NCBI GenBank assembly: GCA_045105475.1
Contig: JBGCDP010000352.1
Span: 1-64,000 of the forward strand
Source: WTJY01 sp045105475
GTDB taxonomy: Bacteria > Chloroflexota > Anaerolineae > Promineifilales > Promineifilaceae
Direction: 5' to 3'
Length of the DNA: 64,000 bases
The translations under genes and the position numbers were made by a program. Positions 8,723-17,069 of the stretch are shown in pieces. The notes under the pieces were generated by a model. It did not search any database. It was not told the origin of the DNA and saw only the letters and a program-made list of their open reading frames with translations. Within the stretch, counting starts at the first letter, position 1. Each line of letters opens with the position of its first letter.

Positions 8723-9916
8723 ATGGTCCTTGATCGTCTCAAAACCCAACTGCCGGTTCTACCACTCACTGTTGCTGGCTCTCATTTCTCGCTAGAAGTC
8801 TTAAGTAACACACTGCCACTTATCTATACCTTACTTATTGCTCAACGCGGTTTTACCTATTCGCAAATCGGAACGATCGCTTTGATCGGCGGTTTGTGTG
8901 GTTCTGTCACCCAACTTCTGTTTGGCATGTTGGTTGACCGTTGGGACGCACGTAAGCAGGTGATTCTCAGTATTGTTTGGATGGGGTTAGGCATGGGGAC
9001 CGTCGGCTTTGTCGGTGATTTTGGGTGGCTGATTGTCGTCGTTGGTTTTGCTAAGCTAGCATCGGCCGCCTATCACCCGGCCGGGGCGGCTCTGGCTAAT
9101 TTTGCTAGCAATAAAAAGAAAGGGACCTCTGTCTCTTACTTTTCGGTTGGTGGTAGTTTAGGCTCTGCAATGAGCCCTTTAATTTTCGGTTTGGCTTTAG
9201 GTGCATGGGGGCTGAGAGGGACCTTGTTGCTCATCCCGGCCGGACTGTTCCTTGCCTTTTTGCTGTGGTCACCGCTGGGTCGAATTCCAATCATCTCAAA
9301 TAAGAACGAGGGGAAAGCCAAAGCGAATAAGGCCGGATCGATCTGGGCTTTACTTCCGATAGTCATCTTGGTTGGCACTCGCTCATGGACGTCAGGTACC
9401 CTATCAACCTATTTACCAGAATGGTATTCAAGCCAAGGGGTCTCGCTGGCTTGGGCCGGTAGTGCATTCTCGCTTGTGTTAATCATGACCGGCGCCGGCA
9501 ACCTGCTGGGCGGGCGGGTGGCTGACCGTATCGGCCATGAGCGGGTTGTGCTGGGGGGTATGGTATTGTTAAGCGTCGGATTTTGGGGATTTATGAATCT
9601 AAGCGGCCCACTTCAGATTGTTTCTCTCTCACTGGTCGGAATCGCAACGGGGATGACGACCCCATCTTCTTTGGTTATGGCCCAAGGAGCTTGGCCGCAA
9701 GCGATTGGGCTGGCCTCTTCTCTTGTCATGGGGGTAGCTTGGATGCCATCTAGCCTTGGATCATGGACAATTGGCCTGATTGCGGATCGTACTTCGCTAA
9801 CTTTTGCTTTGTCAACCCTCACATATGTTCCGTTGCTAGGCGTGGCTGTTTTGTCGGCCGCTTTGATTTACAACCGAATGACACAGGATTCAAACGATGA
9901 CTTTTCAACAGCATAA
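8723..9916 (+). CDS. MFS transporter, fosmidomycin-resistance/YfnM-like
   Basis: A 397-residue twelve-helix MFS protein. FGMLVDRWDARKQV, in the loop between helices 2 and 3, is the MFS A-motif, and GGRVADRIGHERVV is its repeat in the second half. The segment FAKLASAAYHPAGAALANFAS resembles the fosmidomycin-resistance/AraJ-type subgroup. The last 20 bases overlap the start of the SDR gene in another frame, so these two are co-expressed. No clear ribosome site precedes the ATG, and 72 bases separate it from the preceding MFS gene. The substrate is unknown. Confidence 0.87.
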   Translation: MVLDRLKTQLPVLPLTVAGSHFSLEVLSNTLPLIYTLLIAQRGFTYSQIGTIALIGGLCGSVTQLLFGMLVDRWDARKQVILSIVWMGLGMGTVGFVGDFGWLIVVVGFAKLASAAYHPAGAALANFASNKKKGTSVSYFSVGGSLGSAMSPLIFGLALGAWGLRGTLLLIPAGLFLAFLLWSPLGRIPIISNKNEGKAKANKAGSIWALLPIVILVGTRSWTSGTLSTYLPEWYSSQGVSLAWAGSAFSLVLIMTGAGNLLGGRVADRIGHERVVLGGMVLLSVGFWGFMNLSGPLQIVSLSLVGIATGMTTPSSLVMAQGAWPQAIGLASSLVMGVAWMPSSLGSWTIGLIADRTSLTFALSTLTYVPLLGVAVLSAALIYNRMTQDSNDDFSTA

Positions 9917-10742
9917 TATTTTAGATTGTCGGCCGAGTATCGAAGGCAAGGTCGCCTTTATAACAGGTGGCTTTGGTGGTATCGGCTGGGAGTGCGTAAA
10001 GGCTTTATTAGCCCATGGTGCGAAAGTTGCTTTTACTTATGTAGACGGAGCAGAGGCAGCTGAACAGGCTGAAAAAGCGGTGGCTGAATATCCTGACAAT
10101 TTGTCAGCGCATGTTCTTGATCTCCGCTATATCGATTCGATTAAAAGCTGTATGGGGGAAGTGATGGAACGCTGGGAGAAGATCGACATTGTTATTAACA
10201 ATGCGGCCGTCGGTTCAGCGACTGTCTCTGCTTTTGCTGATAACACAGCGGATCAAGATTCAGCGATGCTAACGATTAATGCGGATGGAACTTTAAAAGT
10301 GTGCCAAATGTTTTTGGAGCTGATGGGGCCTAAACTGAAAACCTCTCCCATGAAAATGATCAACTTTAGTTCAGTAGGGGGCGGTATTGGTGCATTTCCT
10401 GGCTTTCGTTTGTCAGATGGGATGAGCAAGGCGGCCGTAGCTGCCTTAACCCGCCAACTGGCGGCCGAGCTAACAGATAGCCTCGTCGATGTCTTTGCCA
10501 TTTGCCCTGGTGCAACCAATACGAAAATGTTTCAGTCGAGCACGCTCAATCATTTAACGCAGCAAGAGCAGGATCGATTTACCAGCTCATTGCCAAAACA
10601 GCGATTGATTGCGCCGGAAGAGATTGCCAATATAGTTCTGTTTTTGTGTTCAGGATATTCAACACCGATGCATGGAGCGGTGATTGATGCATCGATGGGG
10701 TTGGGTGTGCGGCCGGGGTTGCAGACTGAATACAAGAGCTAA
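9897..10742 (+). CDS. Short-chain dehydrogenase/reductase (SDR)
   Basis: A 281-residue classical SDR. The Rossmann glycine motif TGGFGGIGWE is near residues 23-32 and NNAAVGS follows strand 4. The catalytic Ser is in INFSSVGGG; the usual Tyr-x-x-x-Lys is not matched exactly: the aligned stretch reads FRLSDGMSKAAV, with Ser/Asp where Tyr is expected but the Lys kept. The C-terminal ASMGLGVRPG matches the end of the family. The missing Tyr suggests altered or lost dehydrogenase chemistry. It overlaps the upstream MFS gene by 20 bases and is followed by a strong terminator at 10790. Confidence 0.85.
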   Translation: MTFQQHNILDCRPSIEGKVAFITGGFGGIGWECVKALLAHGAKVAFTYVDGAEAAEQAEKAVAEYPDNLSAHVLDLRYIDSIKSCMGEVMERWEKIDIVINNAAVGSATVSAFADNTADQDSAMLTINADGTLKVCQMFLELMGPKLKTSPMKMINFSSVGGGIGAFPGFRLSDGMSKAAVAALTRQLAAELTDSLVDVFAICPGATNTKMFQSSTLNHLTQQEQDRFTSSLPKQRLIAPEEIANIVLFLCSGYSTPMHGAVIDASMGLGVRPGLQTEYKS

Positions 10743-10789
10743 ATGACTTTCTAGCTCTAGCTTATCTCTTTTTCCGATTTATAGGATTT

Positions 10790-10827
10790 AAAAATGCCGA
10801 CCTTGATTAGCCAAGGTCGGCATTTTT
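10790..10827 (+). terminator. Rho-independent terminator after the SDR gene
   Basis: A perfect 16-bp inverted repeat (arms 10790-10805 and 10812-10827, with core TGCCGACCTTG) and a 6-base loop ends in a run of five T. It is 48 bases past the SDR stop and closes the Lrp-MFS-MFS-SDR transcription unit. Confidence 0.9.
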
Positions 10828-11022
10828 CGTCTAAAAAATACAGGCAGCTTACGTATTGTGATTGATTCTATAAAATCATTTAAAACTACGGTGGATATAA
10901 GAGATAGAGGATATAAATAGAGCCTAGAAATTTTTACTAAGTGACCGAGACAGCTATCGCCTAAAGCTGATTTCAACAAATGATATTTAAGCAAGACTGT
11001 TCTTATTCCCTAAATATAAAAA

Positions 11023-11424
11023 ATGACAAAGCATAATTCACGAATCGTAACCTTTATTGTTGCGGGTGTTTTAATAATCGGGTTGGTCCAATTTTGGCAG
11101 GCTTGGGTAATTTATGCTCGTTCGCCAATTGCGGCCAGCTATGGTGTAAGTTCAATCCAATTGCAGGTAAGAATCGTCTTGACCTTTATGTGGGGCTGTA
11201 TTTGGATCTGGCAAGCTTTCCAACTTTATCGGCATCAACAATCAAATCGTGCGCTGCTACCATTGGGCAGCATTGTTATTCTATATACACTGTATCGATT
11301 GGTTTTGGCTGTGATATCACCTTCTGTCATTGATCAACAACGTTGGGTTCTTTTGTTGGTCTTGGCCATCATAGCTTTAGGTATCGTAATAAGTTGGGGA
11401 AGAAGACACACCCGTCTCAGTTAA
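11023..11424 (+). CDS. Small four-helix membrane protein of unknown function
   Basis: A 133-residue protein with four predicted membrane spans (about residues 8-30, 50-68, 78-98 and 107-125) and short charged ends (MTKHNSR; GRRHTRLS). I do not recognise a family. No strong ribosome site precedes the ATG, but the hydrophobic pattern is regular and the reading frame fills the gap between the SDR terminator and the carboxylase genes. About 100 bases separate it from the carboxyltransferase gene, so it may be a separate unit. Confidence 0.6.
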   Translation: MTKHNSRIVTFIVAGVLIIGLVQFWQAWVIYARSPIAASYGVSSIQLQVRIVLTFMWGCIWIWQAFQLYRHQQSNRALLPLGSIVILYTLYRLVLAVISPSVIDQQRWVLLLVLAIIALGIVISWGRRHTRLS

Positions 11425-11525
11425 AAACGACCGCTAAATACACTTTTAACCTTTTGGCAAAGAGCCGTATTTAACGCGGGCAAACAAAAATATCAGACCA
11501 CAAATTAAAAGAGGTATGACTAAAA

Positions 11526-13073
11526 ATGAGTGATCCGAAAGCGGAAAAGTTACAAGAAATGCGAGCACAAGCGCTGCTTGGTGGTGGAGAAGCCCGCATT
11601 GAGAAGCAGCGACAACAGGGAAAAATGACCGCCAGGGAGCGGATCGAAGTCTTGTTAGATCGTGGCTCTTTTCATGAAATTGATTCTTTTGTTGAACATC
11701 GTGAAACTAATTTCGGGATGGCTGAAAAGAAATTTTTAGGCGATAGCGTCATTACCGGTTGGGGGACCATCGATAGCCGTCTCGTCTACGTTTACAGTCA
11801 AGACTTTACTGTTTTCGGTGGTAGCTTAAGCGAAGTTCATGCACAGAAAATTTGCAAAATCATGGACATGGCGGTCAAAAATGGAGCGCCTTTAGTTGGA
11901 ATTAATGATTCTGGTGGGGCACGTATTCAAGAGGGTGTTGTGAGCCTCGGCGGCTTTGCTGACATCTTTTTACGCAATACGTTGGCCTCTGGCGTTGTAC
12001 CCCAGATTAGCGCAATCATGGGGCCTTGTGCAGGTGGTGCGGTTTATTCTCCGGCCCTGACAGACTTTATTTTCATGGTTAAGAAGACGAGCCACATGTT
12101 TATTACTGGACCTGATGTGGTGAAAGCTGTCACTGGTGAAGAGGTAACTTTCGAAGAGCTGGGCGGGGCGATGACTCATAATCAGATTAGCGGTGTTGCC
12201 CATATGGCGGCCGAATCTGAGGAAGATTGTCTTTATCTAATCCGTGAAATGATGAGTTATCTGCCATCAAACAATATGGAAGACGCTCCCTACGCAGCCA
12301 CCGTCGATGATCCGTTACGGGCCGATATGGAACTCGATACCCTCATCCCTGATAACCCAAACAAGCCATACGATATTCGGGACGTAATCAACCGCATCTT
12401 TGATGATGGGAAATTTTACGAGACACAAGAGCATTTTGCACAAAACGTCGTCGTTGGTTTCGCTCGCTTAGGGGGCCACAGTGTCGGCATCGTTGCTAAT
12501 CAGCCGATGATCTTGGCAGGTGTACTCGATATTGACGCCAGCGAAAAAGCGGCTCGATTTGTCCGCTTTTGCGACTGCTTTAATATTCCGCTGATTGTTT
12601 TCGAAGATGTTCCCGGTTTCTTGCCCGGCATCAATCAGGAGCATGGCGGTATCATCCGCAAAGGGGCCAAACTGTTATATGCCTTCTGTGAAGCGACTGT
12701 ACCAAAGATGACCGTTATCACCCGTAAAGCCTATGGTGGCGCTTACTGTGTGATGAATTCAAAGCATATTCGGTCAGATCTAAACTTTGCATGGCCCACG
12801 TCTGAAATCGCTGTGATGGGACCAGATGGAGCGGTAAATATTATTTTCCGCAGAGATTTAAACGATGCAGAAGACCCTGTGGCTAAAAAGGCCGAGCTTG
12901 TCGACGATTATCGCGATCGGTTTGCTAATCCATATGTTGCTGCCCGCATGGGCTTTGTTGATGATGTGATTATGCCGCATGAGACGCGTGCTCGTTTGAT
13001 CAACGGTTTAAACATGCTGCAAAACAAGCGTGATACCAATCCGCCAAAGAAACACGGGAATATTCCACTGTAA
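11526..13073 (+). CDS. Acyl-CoA carboxylase carboxyltransferase subunit (propionyl-CoA type)
   Basis: A 515-residue biotin-dependent carboxyltransferase, the beta subunit. It has the full family order: KMTARERIEVLLDRGSFHEID near the N-terminus, GGSLSEVHAQKICKIMD, the acyl-CoA site INDSGGARIQEGV, GPCAGGAVYSPALTDF, and in the C-terminal half the biotin-site PGFLPGINQEHGGIIRKGAKLLYA and AYGGAYCVMNSK. The length and residues match propionyl-CoA carboxylase/methylmalonyl-CoA carboxyltransferase rather than AccA/AccD. It transfers carboxyl from carboxybiotin to propionyl- (or acetyl-) CoA. It is the first of three genes encoding the carboxyltransferase, biotin carboxylase and carrier as separate proteins. 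Confidence 0.93.
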   Translation: MSDPKAEKLQEMRAQALLGGGEARIEKQRQQGKMTARERIEVLLDRGSFHEIDSFVEHRETNFGMAEKKFLGDSVITGWGTIDSRLVYVYSQDFTVFGGSLSEVHAQKICKIMDMAVKNGAPLVGINDSGGARIQEGVVSLGGFADIFLRNTLASGVVPQISAIMGPCAGGAVYSPALTDFIFMVKKTSHMFITGPDVVKAVTGEEVTFEELGGAMTHNQISGVAHMAAESEEDCLYLIREMMSYLPSNNMEDAPYAATVDDPLRADMELDTLIPDNPNKPYDIRDVINRIFDDGKFYETQEHFAQNVVVGFARLGGHSVGIVANQPMILAGVLDIDASEKAARFVRFCDCFNIPLIVFEDVPGFLPGINQEHGGIIRKGAKLLYAFCEATVPKMTVITRKAYGGAYCVMNSKHIRSDLNFAWPTSEIAVMGPDGAVNIIFRRDLNDAEDPVAKKAELVDDYRDRFANPYVAARMGFVDDVIMPHETRARLINGLNMLQNKRDTNPPKKHGNIPL

Positions 13074-13146
13074 TTAGTGAATAGTAATTGGTGATTAGTA
13101 GGTAGCTGCTAATTACTAACTGCTAGCCACTAACCACTCATAAAAA
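13074..13146 (+). repeat. Low-complexity TTAGT/ACTAA spacer between carboxylase genes
   Basis: The 73-base gap is made of imperfect copies of TTAGTG/TAGTAATT on its left half and their complements (TAATTACTAACT, CCACTAACCACT) on its right half, so it can fold on itself. A related, more diverged spacer lies at 14665-14758 between the next two carboxylase genes. The role is unknown; a transcript hairpin setting subunit ratios is possible. Confidence 0.5.
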
Positions 13147-14664
13147 ATGGTTGAAAATTTACATACACGTCGCTTTAATAAGTTATTGGTAGCCAATCGG
13201 GGTGAGATTGCGGTTCGCATCATCCGGGCCTGCCATGAATTGGGAATTAAAACGGTCGCAGTTTATTCTGACGCTGATCGAAACGCACCCCATGTTCGCA
13301 TTGCTAATGAGGCTTATCATATCGGCCCATCGGCCGCTCGTGAGAGTTATTTAGTCGCTGAAAAAATCATCGATGTCGCCAAAAAATCAGGGGCTGGGGC
13401 TATTCATCCTGGCTACGGATTCTTGGCTGAACGGGCTGATTTTGCTCAAGCCTGTTACGACAACGATATCGTTTTTGTAGGGCCAGCTCCCCACGCGATT
13501 ACAACAATGGGTGACAAGCTCTCGGCACGAGAGGCGGTTAAGAAAGCGGGTGTTCCGCTTGTGCCAGGGACACCTCCTGGGCTAACGGATGAGCAACTTG
13601 TGGTAGCTGCTGAAGAAATCGGGTACCCGGTCCTTGTGAAGGCTTCGGCAGGTGGTGGTGGTAAAGGGATGCGTCCCGTCCATGATCCGGCTGACCTGCT
13701 TGATTCGCTGGCTAGCGCCCGCCGTGAAGCGCTTTCCGCATTTGGTGATGGGACTGTTTACCTTGAAAAGTTGATTACAAGCGGCCGCCACATCGAGATC
13801 CAGGTATTGGCAGATGCACATGGGAATGTGATCCACCTGGGCGAGCGGGAGTGCTCGCTCCAGCGTCGCCATCAAAAGTTAATCGAAGAATGCCCGTCTA
13901 TTTTTGTCGATGAAGGGATGCGGGCCAAAATGGGGGCGGTTGCGGTTGCAGCTGCCAAGGCGGTTAACTACGTTTCGGCCGGAACGGTTGAGTTCTTGGC
14001 TGACCGCGATAAAAACTTTTACTTCTTGGAAATGAACACCCGTCTCCAAGTTGAGCATCCTGTCACTGAGCTGGTTACAGGTGTCGATATTGTGCAAGAG
14101 ATGTTACGCGTCGCTCGCGGCCGTGAGTTGCGCTATCGGCAAACAGACATCAGTATGGAAGGTTGGGCGATCGAATGTCGTATCAATGCAGAAGATCCGT
14201 TTATGAACTTCTTGCCCGCAACCGGCACAATCACGACGATCAACTCACCGACTGGGCCAGGGGTACGAATTGATACCGGTGTTTACGCAGGTGCTGAAAT
14301 TACCCCATATTATGATTCAATGATTTCTAAGCTCATATGCTATGGGAACAATCGTGGTGAGGCGATCTTGCGTATGCGCCGGGCTTTGCGCGAATACCAC
14401 ATCATGGGTGTAACCACTAGCATCCCATTCCATTTTCGCATGATGGAAAACGTTCCTTTCATGGGCGGTAATTTTGACACCAACTTTGTCGAAAACGAGT
14501 TCAATATGAAAGACCGTGAAGCGACTGATGAGATGGAAGCGGCCGTTGTTGCTACTATTTTGGCACATCGTCAAGGTGAAGTTTTGGCTCAATTTGTGGC
14601 TCCGGGTTCACGAGACACAACCAACTGGAAATGGCTTAGCCGTTGGGAAAGACTAAAAAGGTAG
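13147..14664 (+). CDS. accC: Biotin carboxylase subunit of acyl-CoA carboxylase
   Basis: A 505-residue ATP-grasp biotin carboxylase. The N-terminal domain begins FNKLLVANRGEIAVRIIRACHELGI. The ATP-grasp glycine-rich loop is KASAGGGGKGMRPV, followed by EKLITSGRHIEIQVLAD, GERECSLQRRHQKLIEECPS and the metal/bicarbonate site FLEMNTRLQVEHPVTELVTG. EYHIMGVTTSIPFH marks the end of the carboxylase domain. It carboxylates biotin on the separate carrier at 14759. About 50 residues extend past the usual AccC end, ending in a Trp/Arg-rich tail. It lies between the carboxyltransferase and carrier genes on the same strand. Confidence 0.94.
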   Translation: MVENLHTRRFNKLLVANRGEIAVRIIRACHELGIKTVAVYSDADRNAPHVRIANEAYHIGPSAARESYLVAEKIIDVAKKSGAGAIHPGYGFLAERADFAQACYDNDIVFVGPAPHAITTMGDKLSAREAVKKAGVPLVPGTPPGLTDEQLVVAAEEIGYPVLVKASAGGGGKGMRPVHDPADLLDSLASARREALSAFGDGTVYLEKLITSGRHIEIQVLADAHGNVIHLGERECSLQRRHQKLIEECPSIFVDEGMRAKMGAVAVAAAKAVNYVSAGTVEFLADRDKNFYFLEMNTRLQVEHPVTELVTGVDIVQEMLRVARGRELRYRQTDISMEGWAIECRINAEDPFMNFLPATGTITTINSPTGPGVRIDTGVYAGAEITPYYDSMISKLICYGNNRGEAILRMRRALREYHIMGVTTSIPFHFRMMENVPFMGGNFDTNFVENEFNMKDREATDEMEAAVVATILAHRQGEVLAQFVAPGSRDTTNWKWLSRWERLKR

Positions 14665-14758
14665 ATGTTAGAGAGCGGCTGTTAGAAGTTAGTGAGTATA
14701 AAACCCCTAACGCATATCTAGCATCCAGCTTCTAAAATCTATTTCGCGAAGCGAAACT

Positions 14759-15280
14759 ATGAAATACATTACGACAGTAAACGGAAACGAATACGAAATA
14801 ATTTGGAATGAAGATGGAAAAGTCGTCGTCAATGGAGAATCCTATGCGGTAGATCTTAATTCGCTAGGCAACGGGAATCTTATTTCTATGCTTTTTGACA
14901 ATCACTCATTTGAAGCGGTTGTTAATTCACCTGAGCGTGATCAATGGGAAATATTGATGAACGGGGAAAACTATGACATCGCAGTTAAAGATGAGCGAGC
15001 TTATCGTTTGGCTCGTGCCCGTGGTGAGTTAGACGGTGATACTGGAGTTGTTCCTACCAAATCACCGATGCCCGGTGTCATTGTCAATGTGCTTGTCGAA
15101 GTTGACCAGATGATTACGAAAGGTCAGACACTTGTTATTCTTGAATCGATGAAGATGGAAAATGAGCTAAAAGCGACTCGTGACGGGAAAGTTATTGAGA
15201 TTAAAGTTGAAGCCGGTGCCACGGTTGAGAAAGATGCGGTTTTGGTTGTGGTAGGTGATGAAGAAGCTCCTACTGAGTAA
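14759..15280 (+). CDS. Biotin carboxyl carrier protein of acyl-CoA carboxylase
   Basis: A 173-residue biotin carrier. The C-terminal biotinyl domain (residues about 98-168) holds the motif ESMKMENEL with the biotinylated Lys at residue 132, preceded by SPMPGVIVNVLVEVDQMITKGQ. The first 95 residues form the less conserved linking domain typical of propionyl/methylmalonyl-type carriers (IIWNEDGKVVVNG; ERAYRLARARGE). It would carry CO2 between the two enzymes coded just upstream. Its last 23 bases overlap the start of the dehydrogenase-like lipoprotein gene in another frame. Confidence 0.93.
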   Translation: MKYITTVNGNEYEIIWNEDGKVVVNGESYAVDLNSLGNGNLISMLFDNHSFEAVVNSPERDQWEILMNGENYDIAVKDERAYRLARARGELDGDTGVVPTKSPMPGVIVNVLVEVDQMITKGQTLVILESMKMENELKATRDGKVIEIKVEAGATVEKDAVLVVVGDEEAPTE

Positions 15281-16379
15281 GCTCGATAATTTTCGTTTGA
15301 TATTTATATGGGCCGCTCTGGTTTTAGCCGGATGCGGCCCGATTTATGCGCCGCCTGCCCCAACACCCACAATCGTGCCAACCCCACTGCCTGCGCTCCA
15401 ATTTGAGCAAGTTGCGTTTGGCACCCAACTCATCACAGCCTTTGCATTTTTACCTGACGGCCGGTTACTGATGGCTGAACAAGATGGGCTAATTCGCCAA
15501 GTTGGTACGAATGGTGAGCACCCGATCATTCACCAGTTTGGAGTATCTCGTGCTGGTTATGAAGATGGCCTATTGGGGTTAACGCTCGATCCTGATTTTG
15601 AATCAAACTCGACCCTCTACACCTACCGCACAGTCCCTGATGTTGATGGGAACCCTCAAGTTGGAGAAGTTGCCAAGCATGTTTTTGTTGAGAATCAACT
15701 AGAGTTTCGTGACGTTATTCTTGAATTGCCCCTTTATCCTGATCAGCGTTACCACTTTGGGGGCGGATTAACCTTTGGCCCTGATGGTTATCTGTACATG
15801 ATCTTTGGAGACGCAAATAGGCCTGACCTTGCACGTGACTTGTCCACCCCAATTAGTAGTGTTTTACGCTTTGCATCGGATGGGAGTGTCCCGGCTGATA
15901 ATCCGTTCCCTGACTCGATTGTCTATGCCTGGGGGGTGCGTAATGGCTTTGGTCTAGCTTGGCATCCTGAAACGGGTTATTTATATGCAGGTGAAAATGG
16001 GGACTCTTGTGACGATGAGTTAAACTTGATTGAACCTGGCCAAGATTATGGTTGGGGATTGCACGAGTATAATTTGTGTCCGTATCCTGATGATGCTACC
16101 CAGCCACTGCTACAGTGGACTCCGGCTATTGCCCCCTCTGCTTTAACTTTTTTTACGGCAGATTCGATCCCTGAATTTAGTAACAAGCTATTGTTGTGTG
16201 GTATCAATCAAAATCAAATTCATCAAATCAGTTTTTCGATCGACGGCCGTTCGGTGGCTCGTGATGAGATTTTAGAGGTCAGCGGCCGGGATTTCTTTTG
16301 CCAAGGGGCATTGGCACAAGGGCCAGACGGCTGGCTGTATACGGCCGTAGACGGCGAAATATTCAGAATCGGACGTTAG
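15258..16379 (+). CDS. PQQ-type glucose/sorbosone dehydrogenase-like lipoprotein
   Basis: A six-bladed beta-propeller protein of the glucose/sorbosone dehydrogenase (GSDH) family. The lipoprotein signal has a lipobox LAGC around residues 24-27, followed by a Pro-rich linker (PPAPTPTIVPTPLP). The blades show DGRLLMAEQDGLIRQV, YEDGLLGLTLDPDFESN, YHFGGGLTFGPDGYLYMIFGD, YAWGVRNGFGLAWHP and GENGDSCDDELNLIEPGQDYGWG. The His and Arg expected at the PQQ site fit YHFGGGL and WGVRN. ATG 15258 is preferred to GTG 15255 and overlaps the carrier gene. Probable role: oxidation of a sugar at the outer membrane face; the substrate is unknown. Confidence 0.85.
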   Translation: MKKLLLSKLDNFRLIFIWAALVLAGCGPIYAPPAPTPTIVPTPLPALQFEQVAFGTQLITAFAFLPDGRLLMAEQDGLIRQVGTNGEHPIIHQFGVSRAGYEDGLLGLTLDPDFESNSTLYTYRTVPDVDGNPQVGEVAKHVFVENQLEFRDVILELPLYPDQRYHFGGGLTFGPDGYLYMIFGDANRPDLARDLSTPISSVLRFASDGSVPADNPFPDSIVYAWGVRNGFGLAWHPETGYLYAGENGDSCDDELNLIEPGQDYGWGLHEYNLCPYPDDATQPLLQWTPAIAPSALTFFTADSIPEFSNKLLLCGINQNQIHQISFSIDGRSVARDEILEVSGRDFFCQGALAQGPDGWLYTAVDGEIFRIGR

Positions 16380-16451
16380 CTGGCGGTGAAGACACCCGTT
16401 GCTAGAAATTTTAAAAGATCTCGTTTTGATACTCCATATCTTTATTAAACT

Positions 16452-17045
16452 ATGAACCTTGAAGTTGAAGCTAAATTCCAATTTAATGACTTGGCTGCTT
16501 TACGCAGACGACTATTGGCGGCCGGTGGTGTCCTGAAAAAGGAACGTGTGTTTGAGAAAAACACCGTTTATGACGATCAGCAGCAATCGTTAAAAAATAA
16601 CCGGCAGCTGATCCGACTTCGCCAAGACGAGACGGTGAAGCTGACATTTAAAGGGCCGCCTCCGGCCGGATTTGAGTCGGAAGCGAAAGTTCGCGAAGAA
16701 ATTGAATTAGAGGTCTCAGACTTTGACAAGATGGAGCAGATCATCGGCCATTTAGGATATCAGCCTGCAATTGTTTATGAAAAATACCGTGAAACAGTTA
16801 TGCTGAATAAGGTCGAGGTAGTGTTAGATGAACTTCCCTATGGAAATTTTATTGAGCTTGAGGGAGACGAAGCCGCTATTAAAATGGTGGCAGATAGACT
16901 TGACATCAATTGGGACAACCGGATTAATAGCAACTATCTGGCCCTCTTTGAAAAGACCAAGCTCGCCTATAATCTCACTTTTTCTGATCTCACTTTTGCT
17001 AACTTTGCTGGTTTGGAAATAGAGTGGGGCAAAATAACAAATTAA
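16452..17045 (+). CDS. CYTH domain protein (class IV adenylate cyclase-like)
   Basis: A 197-residue CYTH (CyaB/thiamine triphosphatase) protein. The N-terminal ExExK signature reads EVEAK at residues 4-8. The tunnel strands follow: RQLIRLRQDETVKLTFKGP, KVREEIELEVSDF, YEKYRETVMLNKVEVVLDELPYGNFIELEGDE. Known members hydrolyse triphosphates or form cyclic AMP. The NFIELEG segment fits class IV adenylate cyclase-like members, and the alpha/beta hydrolase-CNB protein at 49846 would be a possible cyclic nucleotide receiver in this genome, but a triphosphatase role is equally open. It lies 24 bases before the K+ channel gene. Confidence 0.85.
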   Translation: MNLEVEAKFQFNDLAALRRRLLAAGGVLKKERVFEKNTVYDDQQQSLKNNRQLIRLRQDETVKLTFKGPPPAGFESEAKVREEIELEVSDFDKMEQIIGHLGYQPAIVYEKYRETVMLNKVEVVLDELPYGNFIELEGDEAAIKMVADRLDINWDNRINSNYLALFEKTKLAYNLTFSDLTFANFAGLEIEWGKITN

Positions 17046-17069
17046 CGCTAATTGGTTGCCTAATCAGCT

